DNA from: Holothuria scabra
Lineage: Eukaryota; Echinodermata; Holothuroidea; Aspidochirotida; Holothuriidae
Length of the DNA: 64,000 nt
Assembly (NCBI GenBank): GCA_037179385.1
Contig: CM074190.1
Span: 5,284,284-5,348,283, forward strand
Direction: 5' to 3'
Shown here: positions 34,910 to 44,700 of the stretch, piece by piece
How the letters are laid out: each line of letters begins with the position of its first letter
Numbering within the stretch: the first letter of the stretch is position 1
Program-made: the position numbers and the translations under genes
The notes under the pieces: model-generated
Told to the model about the DNA's origin: nothing
What the model saw: the letters and a program-made list of their open reading frames with translations, nothing else
Databases searched by the model: none

Positions 34910-37900
34910 TAATTGGTGCTGAAAATTGGAGATTAAACAGGAGTTGTGAAAAATGCTCTGTAATCTATCCCCTGGAATGTTTCAAGTTGCCATTGAAATA
35001 ATATAAACTAATTGCCACCTTGCCCTTCCAGAACATACTTTGTGTAGCTTTCGGTCGAGCTGAAGCCACGAAATCCCCTCTGGCCGTGGCCACATGCTGA
35101 ATGGGATGAACTATGACTCTGTTCTCTGCACGCTTCTGATATTTTTAACACATTAAAATGGGGTTGTTAGGACTGTACGTTAAACGTTCGATGGAGAAGT
35201 GTAGAAGAAATGTTCGTGTCATCAAGTAAAAACCGCAGGTGACTGTCCAGTATTCCGACACCACTATGTCCGACAATCTCTACGTTCATCTACGGTCGTT
35301 TTATCAGAACATTAGGGTGTGGGAATTCAGGGTTGACCGATTTTATAGGGCTGTAACCAAAAACCCTCGTGTGATATCCACTGGCAAGGAGTTAACCAGG
35401 GAGCAGGAAGAAAACCAACGGACATGTCCAATAATCTACTTATTTGCCTAATGTGCTTTTGAAAGGTCAGTTGGTTCTCTTCTAGCTCCCTGTTTTTTTT
35501 TTTTATTTCTTTTTATAAAGGACAACTCTGTCTGACATAAACTGAAAACAGAAAGAAAACGTCAATTGCAGCCGATTGAATGGACAAGGCTCTTTAGCCA
35601 TGACAACAATTATTCGTAAAGTAAGGTAGCCAGCCCCTTTCTAAATCAGCTAAACAGATGCAAAGCTCGTCGCAAAAAAATTTTTAGAGGGACTACGACA
35701 CCTCGTGCAATTTTAGTCCCGTCCTCTAACTTCAAGTCACTGATGAATTGACAGTGGATCCTGTAAGCTCAAATCGGTAAACAGACGGCTTGTTTGTAAT
35801 CGATTTTCTTTCTTTTTTCATTACACAAATTCTCATTGCGGGGGGATATTACAGAGAAGCGAATTTAAATAGGGGAGGGGCTCATTCTCCAATTGGGCCT
35901 CAAAAAGTCAAGCCTGGATGTGTGTAAAAGTGCTTGGTTAAGGAAATTCCAATGATATCTTTCACCGAGGAGAGACATGGCCCTATATTCCAGGCGGAAA
36001 ATTAGGGACGCAAGGACCGGCGACTGCAAAATTTAGCGAGGATTGTTAAGATGCAACGAGAACTGCGACTAACGGCAAGGGGTGAAATATTTTTGGAAAT
36101 TTTCTCGCACACTGCGCGCCACTCAGTGCATTTCCATCCAAAGCGAAATTAGCATGGAACAGCGTATAAGAATATACGGACACTCCTAACAATGTTTGAT
36201 TTTCTTCGATATTATACGGTACGTTTTACGTTATATGTTACAGTCACATACAGCATGCGCGGATCCAGGGTGTCCAAGGGTTCAAGTCCCCCTGCTCTTG
36301 GGCACCAAATATTGTAAAAAGCCAATTTTAAAAATTTTCAACATGTCGTGTCACGAGGGCGGTTTTTCTTACAAGGCAGTTGTGTCTTTTCCTTCAACCA
36401 CATCATTGAACTACTGTATATAGCGTGCACGCGACCTCATAATGGCTTAAATATCCAATGTTTCGCGCGCTCCGTCCGCCTGCTAGTCATGGACCCGATT
36501 AGGTTGGTTGGCTGAGTGCATAAGGCTAATGGGTTCCGTTATGGATGAGCTGCAGAATTAAAGAATGTAACGAAAGGGGTTAACTTTTGCCTTTCTCGTT
36601 TTTGAAATCATCTTAATGAAGTTTGATCGGATGTCCAGGCAGCAAATTTTTCCTCACGCACAGTAGGCTATTTTTAATACATAAATTTGTCACGCATGTG
36701 ATCGCGGTCGTCAATTTGTACCACCTCGAAAGGAAAAATATCTTCATCCAGCTTTTTCTGCAACAGTTCTGTGACTGCTGGTACGAGGAATAGGCGCCCT
36801 TTTATCGATTTCTAACATTTTTTTCCAATTTGCCATTTTTTCTGAGGTAAATTCACTGTTTACTTCTCTTGTTTATCCATTAAAATCCATCTCAATAGCA
36901 TTTACAGTATTCAACGGTAGAGGATTTTATAATAGTTCTAAAAACGCAAAAACCTCGTGCAGTCGACAATACACTCCATGGTCTCAGTGGTGCATGGGTG
37001 AACAAGGAAAGAGGTGCGCGTTCCAATCAATTTCCGATTTCCCTCAAAGTCCCAAAGGCCTTTAAGCTATATATTCGCCTATGAGAAGTCTGAGGAATCT
37101 CAACTACCAAGTTTTTATTAATAATAAGCTTTTATAGTTTAACCCTGTTACATCACAAATGGTTTTCAAACTATTAGGCCATCAATTTTTTCTCGCGCTT
37201 CATACCCTTCCTCAACATAACTGCGGATATTTACAGCTTGAAACAGTCTTCCTGGGACTTTTAAGACCGAAAAACCCAGGAGCTTCTTTGAGTTTTCCCC
37301 TGGACCTCACCCGTTAAGGATTTTGCGCTTTGCGTTCGCCGTTCACGCTTCGCGTTCAAACTTTCGAATATGACGTAATTCACGCGGCCGTTGCCCCCAA
37401 AAGTTAAAAAGAAACCTATATGTCTGATCGGGTGGAGCAGTTAAGTTTCATCTAGTCCCACTACTGAGGAAAAAAAACAACCTTTCTTCTTCACCGCTAA
37501 TACTTCTCAGTTCCTATCAATTTTCATTGCAGAAAATCCATCTTTTCATGCGAACGATTAGAGTGCACCAAATTGCATTTCAAGCCCTTTGAAAATGAAA
37601 AAAAAAAACGTTCATACCCTTCCCCAGGCGGACACCCCTCCCCTCAGGCCGGAGATCACACTTTGGACCCCATGTGAAAAATAATACTGTACTGATCCGC
37701 CGCTGCATAGTGACGTGCCAAGCTATCATCAAGCAAGCGTTGCCTAACGTTACATTTTCGGTAATTGTTAGGGGGAGGAGTGGGATTAATCACAGGATGA
37801 TGTCAATCAGACATCTGCAGACTAGCCTCATTTCATTTGGTGGGGAAAGTATTGGAGGCTCTTTCTTTCAACCTATCACCTCGTGCTGTACAACTATAAA

Positions 37901-38720
37901 CGCACCAGACGTAAGACATTAATTCGCCTATATCACGGTAGTAAGCTAGTCTTTGCAAAGCAGTGTTCATAACACCTCCCTGGTTTGATGGCAAGTTGGA
38001 TCAGTATCGACACGATGCCTTAGACAGGGGCAGCCTAGCTTCATTGAACTCCACCACCGCTCCTTTCATTTCTAATACGCGAGTTCGGTAATTCGTTGCC
38101 CATGGAAATATGGGACACAGCGCTGTGGGATATATATACAAATCGAACTCTGTACGTAGCATACCTTAGGTGCGTTCGATTTAGCGGCTTGAGCCGGCTC
38201 AACTGGCTCAGCCAACGAAAGATCTTTCTGAAAAGTGCTCTTAACGTCATCAAAACGTCAACACTTGAGCCAGCCGGCCGGTCTAGTTGAGCCGCGGACG
38301 TAGTCTATGTCATATTTCGTCCAGTCAAGAAACTTGTTGAGCCAGTTGAGCCGCTTAATCGAACGCACCTCTTGTTTTCCTCAGTATGTATATAGATGCA
38401 TAATGCGTCTAGCCAAGTCAAACGAATGTAGGGGTCTCTGTGCTACTTATCGAAGATTAAAATGCAAATTTTAACACCAAAAAGACAATAAAGGCATAAT
38501 CCACTGCACAAAACCACAGTTAACATTTCTCGTTATGTTATGGATCGATTGAGAAAGAACTTCACCAAATTTTCATGTAAACTCAAATTTTGTAACACAT
38601 GTTGTCGGTGCGGGATTGGTTTGTTTATCCCGACGATTTAGAAGATGTACTCATGTGCAGAGTTAACAAAACGAATTAGCGAACTGGGTCATTGAAGTAC
38701 CATGATTAAAATAACAGGAA
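34910..38720. other. Intergenic region between convergent genes, no gene seen
   Basis: No coding exon is supported. It contains fragments with transposon-like character: GCGCGGATCCAGGGTGTCC near 36258, a GCGCTTTGCGTTCGCCGTTC repeat near 37326, and the MITE at 38168-38370. CpG dinucleotides are frequent, unlike the XPG unit to its right. Confidence 0.5.
38168..38370. mobile_element. MITE with AGGTGCGTTCGATT ends
   Basis: The left terminus AGGTGCGTTCGATTTAGCGG and the right terminus (other strand) AGGTGCGTTCGATTAAGCGG are near-identical inverted repeats. The trinucleotide CTT flanks both ends, a possible 3-bp duplication. Several AGCCGGCTCAACTGGCTCA-like internal repeats are present. Confidence 0.75.
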
Positions 38721-38745
38721 AAGGTCTTATATCGCTTTCTCACAT

Positions 38746-38751
38746 TTTATT
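38746..38751 (-). terminator. ERCC5: Candidate XPG poly(A) signal
   Basis: AATAAA on the minus strand (TTTATT on plus), about 960 bases after the stop codon. It coincides with the composition boundary described in the findings. Confidence 0.45.
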
Positions 38752-39284
38752 CATGACAAATGTGATATTCAATGTACAGATGAACTTAAAATGTACATTA
38801 CAATAGAAAGATATTATTAATAAACTTGAATTTCAGAACACATTAATGCTTCTTTTATTTTTGTTAAGTAACCAAATTTACTTTTCCCTACCCAATGCCC
38901 CATTGGCAGGATGATACTTTCCAGAGGGTGAACTTTGTTGCTATTTGAACATTTTTGCAAAATAAGCCCACCTGGAACTGTGAAGGACATAAAAATTGTA
39001 AATATGATAGCAGCAGTGTAAAAGTTATAGTGAATGTATTCACAGCCATGAACACTGTAGAGAAGAATCATGTTCATGGATAAAAAAAAAAATATGATGC
39101 CAGCAGACCCAGCTTCCATAAACAATGCCATAAAGGTGACACAAGTTACCTCAAAGGGAGGGGGTGGGGAAATGATCAGTGTAATTCCTTTACATACTTC
39201 AGAAATTTCCCCTCATTCATTTGAAACAAGTATCACCTTCAATTTTAATGCAGTTTCCTGAAACTCAGACTTTGATTTAGACAT

Positions 39285-39398
39285 CAGGGGCCTGTTCCAC
39301 AAAGAGTTACGCACGATCTTAAGTATGATTTACTGTTGGCTTAAGTATGGTGAATCAAACTTTCGATTGTGCGTAACTCTTTGTGGAACGGTCCCCTG
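39285..39398. mobile_element. Hairpin MITE in the XPG 3' UTR
   Basis: The left end CAGGGGCCTGTTCCACAAAG and the right end (other strand) CAGGGGACCGTTCCACAAAG continue as matching inverted repeats through GAGTTACGCAC. Arms are about 30 bp in 114 bp. CpGs are retained inside an otherwise CpG-poor unit, which suggests a young insertion. No target duplication was recognised. Confidence 0.8.
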
Positions 39399-39710
39399 GG
39401 CAGTTTCTTGTTTGTTTGGAATTTCCAAACTGATTCATGGTGCAAAACAGTGAAAAATGTTTGGTTCACATAAATATGTGCATCAACCATTTTTCACATT
39501 TACGGATTTACCGGTTTTTTATTTAAAACATTTTACCAAGTATAACTGCATGACATTTTGTTATGAAATAAAAGAGTATGCTTACATCACACTTTCCATC
39601 CTTGCTGGAGTTTTTACACATTTTACGGTTCTTTTGATGTTCAGGCATTAACAAAATTGAATACTGCTACTCAGAGGTATATTCCATGAATTAAACATTA
39701 AAGAAATGAT

Positions 39711-41759
39711 TTACTCTTCATCACTACTACTACTTTCTGAAAGTTTTGGTCCGCTAAAGGATGGTGTAGTTGACTTGAATCGAGTCTTCTTTTTCAATAG
39801 TTGCTTCCCTTTACCTTTACTTAATGCACCACCCCTGCTCCCTTCTTTACCCCTTCCTGAGGCAGTTGCCCTCTGTCTACGAGGGGGTAACTTTGCCTTT
39901 GTTGGAACAAAGTCCTCACCATCATCCACCCCTGAGTCTTTATCCAATTCTTCATCAACACCTGAATCATAATCAGAATCTTTCCTCAAATCAGGAATGC
40001 CAACAATTTCATTTGCATCACCTTCAAAGTAATTTACATTTCTTCTTTTTCTTAAAGACCGAGCAATGTTACTAGCTTGATCAACCGCACCTTTTACCTT
40101 ACTAGTACTATCCTTTTCCAACTTAGCACCTGTTGCACTCTTTTTCACTTTAACAGCTGAATCAACTTTTCTTGCTGTCAAAAATGGATTCCTTTTCACC
40201 CTTTTTGCCATCTGAGCTCTTTCCTTTGCAGCATCTTGTTTAAGATTGATCTCACCCTCAGTTCTACATTCCTCTAAAACAGCTCCATCAGGCCTCATGC
40301 CTTTGATTTCTTTATCTTTCTTTTCCCTGTACAATATTTTCTCTCCTGTTCCTCCCCTCCCTTCAGTCTCACTATTTTCAAGATGACCCAACCCAGACAC
40401 ACTTTTCTTAAATTGTTGTGATTCCAAACCACCTGAGTCAACTCCTGAACCTTTAGAAGGCACTTGTTTTCTCAAATAAGGGTTTCTTTCTGCTCTTCGC
40501 ATTGCCTGCACACGACTTTCTTCTTCATCTTTCTCTGGTTCTTTTTCATCCTCTATTCTGTACTCATCTTCATAGTCCTTCCTTTGTAAGGTCCTTCTAG
40601 TCTGGTTCCTCTTTTGACCTCTCCCACTATCTCTCATCTGCCTCCCTCTTTGCAAAGATGTTCCCCCCTCATCACTATCACTCTCATTTCTTTGGGCATC
40701 TCTTCTTTGTTGCCTAGAGCCCCCACCCACCTTCTTTCTATACTGTCCATAACTACCATCCTTTCTTTGCACTTTCCCCTGGCTTTCTCTTTTTACTTCC
40801 TCTGTAACAGCTACCTCCCCTTTGGCTTTTTTATGCACCACAGCTACTCCACCTTTATTTCTTTTAGGGTCAACTAAAGAGTATTCATCATCACCCCTTT
40901 CCCCATCCCTTCCATGATTCTTGTCTTCATCATATTTTCTCTCAAGATTTTTCATTATCACACCTGCTCGTGACCCTCCAATCATTTTACCAGCAACATT
41001 ACTAGTGCCAGCTGCTATTAACTCATCAATGTCATATTCTGTGTCTGAAATTTGATTCTCCCAGTAGGAATCAGATTTCTCTCCTTCATCATCAACATCC
41101 TGAGAGTTTGAATGCTGCAAAGCTGGATCCATTAGATTGTTTGCTTCTCCTTCCTCACCACCTGGTTCTTCCCTCCCTCCCTCTGCCGGTATCCCAGCTT
41201 CATTCTCTCCTAAACTTTCTGCCTCCCCATCATCCCAATTATGTTTCTTCCAAGAACGACCAATGCCCCGATTATTTTTGGTAAATAACTTTCTCCTCCT
41301 GTCCCTGCCAATCCATGCATGGCGCCCTCTATCACTCTCCATACCCCGTGCTATTCTTGCTACAGCTGTATGGTCTATATCACTACTGCTTTCATCATCG
41401 TCTGAGATTTCATCCACAACCTCCATCTCATCACTCCTCCCTTTTATCTTCTGAATCCCCCTCTTTGACTGTTTTCTCTGTTTTCCTTTTCGTTGGTTGC
41501 CTCTCATTTCCTTATCATTTCGACTCATCCTTTTGTTAGAAGGTTCATCCTTGTCTTCCTCCGAATCCCTTTTTCTTCTTTTTCCATCGCCATCCATCCT
41601 TTGTTCTTCCAGTTCAGAGTCTTCTCCATCAAGATTCTGGTCGCCATCTGGGTTTGATAACTTCTGCAAAACTTCTTGTACCCTCTTGCTTTTAAACTTC
41701 ATTCTCTCTTTGTCAACATCATGTTGCAAAAAGAAATATGAGCTGATCTTGCCTTGAAC
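39711..41759 (-). CDS. ERCC5: XPG exon 14: PIP box and very long C-terminal tail
   Basis: This exon has 682 codons plus the stop. It opens with QGKISSYF, matching the PCNA-binding PIP consensus Q-x-x-I-x-x-aromatic-aromatic and corresponding to human QLRIDSFF. The rest is disordered-looking, alternating Lys/Arg-rich and Glu/Asp-rich blocks with several bipartite-NLS-like clusters. It carries the paired motifs [10 protein letters not shown] and [10 protein letters not shown], and SGVD twice. The end is a Ser-rich acidic tail (SESSSSDEE). The human tail after the PIP box is about 200 residues, so this is roughly three times longer. Confidence 0.93.
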   Translation of the reverse strand, partial: VQGKISSYFFLQHDVDKERMKFKSKRVQEVLQKLSNPDGDQNLDGEDSELEEQRMDGDGKRRKRDSEEDKDEPSNKRMSRNDKEMRGNQRKGKQRKQSKRGIQKIKGRSDEMEVVDEISDDDESSSDIDHTAVARIARGMESDRGRHAWIGRDRRRKLFTKNNRGIGRSWKKHNWDDGEAESLGENEAGIPAEGGREEPGGEEGEANNLMDPALQHSNSQDVDDEGEKSDSYWENQISDTEYDIDELIAAGTSNVAGKMIGGSRAGVIMKNLERKYDEDKNHGRDGERGDDEYSLVDPKRNKGGVAVVHKKAKGEVAVTEEVKRESQGKVQRKDGSYGQYRKKVGGGSRQQRRDAQRNESDSDEGGTSLQRGRQMRDSGRGQKRNQTRRTLQRKDYEDEYRIEDEKEPEKDEEESRVQAMRRAERNPYLRKQVPSKGSGVDSGGLESQQFKKSVSGLGHLENSETEGRGGTGEKILYREKKDKEIKGMRPDGAVLEECRTEGEINLKQDAAKERAQMAKRVKRNPFLTARKVDSAVKVKKSATGAKLEKDSTSKVKGAVDQASNIARSLRKRRNVNYFEGDANEIVGIPDLRKDSDYDSGVDEELDKDSGVDDGEDFVPTKAKLPPRRQRATASGRGKEGSRGGALSKGKGKQLLKKKTRFKSTTPSFSGPKLSESSSSDEE

Positions 41760-44700
41760 CTGGGAACAAAAGAAGTGTCATAGACTTGGACTTAGGTCTC
41801 ATTCTTTTTAACTATATTTTTACAGTGAAGCTGTTCTCTATGCCCCCTCCCTCCATTTTACGCAGTCAGATACAACTGTAACAATTTTTTCCAAACTGTA
41901 ACAATTGCTACAAACCTAATTTCTATCCTCTTTGATTCACTAAGCTCTAAAGATGTAGTACTTTTTTAAAAGCTTTCACAAAATACAACTCAAGTCAAAA
42001 TTTGCTTGATATCACACTAAATGCTTGAAAAGCAGGAGAAACACAGAATGGTTTCAAGAACACATGATTGACACACAACTCCTTCTGCTTGCAATGTTAT
42101 TGTTTCACGTTGCCAATATTTGAAAAACAATGGGGCAAAAAGAGAATTTAACTTACTATTTTCTCCCTTAGTCTTTTCAACACTGGCAACAGAAGTTCAT
42201 CAGTCTTTCCCCTTATCCATCCTAACTTTTCCTGAGCAAAAGTAAAATCTGTCAAGGAGATATTACTTGAAATGTACAAAAATCTTCTCTTTGACTGTAA
42301 TAAAACAAAGCTGTGACTCTCAATTTAAACACAATATGCCAAACACCCCTTAAGTGCTTAGCAACACTGTTTCCTCTAAGAAATTATATATTAGGTCAAT
42401 ACACCCAGTATGAAAAAAATCTGACTTCCGGAAATTTCAGTTTTGTGGAACTGTACTTACATCAGATGAGGGAAGAAAATTACAACCTCATCTTTCCTAC
42501 CAACATCAGTGCATCAAATTGGTATTAAGCCATTTTGTCAAAGGCGTGTTACATAGCAGCTAAGCATGAATACTGCAGAAGGCAATATCAGCAAAATCTC
42601 GCAAATTTCTTGCAAGGTACAGAATTGTGTCATTCACCCTGAATTATATTAACATGGGGAACAAAAATATTGTCACATAATTGAAAGGAGGCATCCCTGA
42701 AAGGGTATGTGCTCATCCCTGAATTAGTACAAAGGGTATGCTAACAGTGCTCATCCCTGAATAAATACAAAGGGTATGCTAACAGTGCTCTTCCTTAATA
42801 AGAGGTACTGAGGGTATGCTGTTGGAATGAAATGCTGCATGTTCTTGTCAAGTAATGGATGCAAATAGTTGCAGCAATTTGTTACATTTTGTTAGTCATG
42901 TCTGAATGGAAGTAAAATCAAACTATCTGTTAGTCATGTCTGAATGGAAGTAAAATCAAACTATCTTCATTAAATTCAGAAGTTGAAGAAACTACAATTC
43001 ACTGCATTTAAAATCTAGGAGGCACTTGTTTCCCTAAATAGAGGGGCTAATTTGGTTATATCTTTACTTAAATCAGGAGATGTGAAAGGTATAAAAATTG
43101 ATCTCAACAGTTGTTGTACAAATCTGCAAGGCCCTAAATAAAACTCAAGACAGGGATGTTAAGAGGAAAAGAGGGTAAATCAGAGTAGGATTTCAAGTAT
43201 GCAAAAATGAATATTACAAAGTACAAGAATGTAGGATATGAAGGAGTCATTTTACTAATTAAATCCACATGACCCTTTGTCTTGGTTGAGAAAAAAAAAC
43301 AAACATTCCATGAGGCCTGCATACTCTTTAGACTATGAAAAAAGAGAAAACAGTGTGTATAAGCAATGACAGTATGTCACATTTCATTCACTTTTGATTT
43401 TGGTTAGAAAATGGTACTTGAAATGCTACTTTCCCAAGAGATGCCCTCACTATTTCATACCACATTTCACACATAAAGAGCATTTTTCTTTATAAAATAT
43501 ACAAAGAATTATCTACATACAATGGACCATTAAATTCCAAAACAAAATGTGCAAAGGTAGAGTCATTTTTCTTTATTTCAATGTGTGTGTGTGTGTGTGT
43601 GGGGGGGGGGGAGACATATCCCTCTGTCCTCCAAGATTGGTCCTGCCCATGCAGAGGGTCAAAAGACTCATCATAATGATTGCATGGCAGAACTTTCACT
43701 TTGACCAAAACTGCTTGAATTCTTTACCCTAAAGACATACTGTTTAGTACTCAACTTCCAGAATTTTGAAGAATTTTTTGTTTGCTTAACTTGATGTACT
43801 TTTCCTTGCCATCCCCACCTTACACACAAACATTCCACTTTTAATAACAGTAGCGTTTCCTACCAATGCAATTAATTTCCACTTGCTCTATGTGTGAAAT
43901 GCTGCCTTCATGAGTAAAGGATATTTTCTAAGTAAGTCCAAATCAGGTGAGTTCCATGTAAACTTTTCTTTCGATTTATCAACATCAGGATCAAGATAAG
44001 CCTTTATCACAACCTGGCTTGGAAAATCTGGATGCAGGGCCAACTTGCGAAGTTTTGACCGTACTCTTGACTCTGTGTTGGGAGGATCAGATTTGCGAGC
44101 ACTCTCCCACCACTGTCTACAAAGAACGAAAAGTGAAAAGAGTTACAAACTCAAACAATCCACTTAAGTAAATAAGCTCATTGAGCCCCATCAGAGTTCA
44201 GAACACAGATTGAGGGTAGGAGTAGGGGTCAAGGTGATATAACTGACAAAATAACACATCACTGGAAGGAGACCCACACATTGGAATTAAGAGGGTATGA
44301 GTGGGACAGGATTGCCTTTTTCAGAGCTGAAAAAAAATTTTGGTTTTAACTCTAAAGGGGAGGCCATACCACAGTGGGCTTAATCCCAAATCCAGTCCAA
44401 AAATCCAGTTTTATCTATTAAAGTAGTACCTATAGCTTTCTGTTAAGACTTTTTCAAAGGAATAATAGCAAGCTATATCTATTAGCAATCCTGATTCGTC
44501 TAACAATAAACTGATCTATTCACACTATTTAACCAACATTACCCCACACAGCTATATCAGTTTTAAACACAATGTGATATTTGTGCTCTTGTGTTCAATA
44601 TCATGAAGTTAAAATACATCTGGATTTTATTTTAGCAGTGCAATTTTCTCATGCCAATAATATTTTTACAGGGTTTGGCCATTTTTTAGCTTTTTCCGAC

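Larger units (their letters stand above)
38725..39710 (-). other. ERCC5: Inferred XPG 3' untranslated region
   Basis: This runs from the stop codon to just past the AATAAA at 38746-38751 (minus strand). The 3' limit is inferred from that signal and from the abrupt start of CpG-poor DNA at the same place. A nearer signal in the TTTATT at about 39517-39523 could give a UTR of about 190 bases instead. Confidence 0.45.
42242..43924 (-). other. ERCC5: U12-type AT-AC intron of XPG
   Basis: The 5' splice site is ATATCCTTT (43924-43916), a perfect match to the U12 consensus. The branch-point sequence is TCCTTGAC (42258-42251), with the branch A 11 bases before the exon. The 3' splice site is AC (42243-42242). 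There is no usable GT donor near the end of exon 12. Joining at AT-AC restores R-N-F-A-Q, aligning with human R-E-F-C-Q. The intron carries two short tandem arrays and a GT/G microsatellite. Confidence 0.93.

Noticed and set aside
39706..41757. Several plus-strand open frames over XPG exon 14
   Set aside because: They mirror the low-complexity tail (Leu/Ser/Pro-rich translations of the opposite strand).
42157..42240. GT-AG joining of XPG exons 12 and 13 through CAG|GAAAAG at about 42231
   Set aside because: No GT donor exists near the end of exon 12, and the conserved F-A-Q residues would be lost. The AT-AC sites match the U12 consensus at all three signals.
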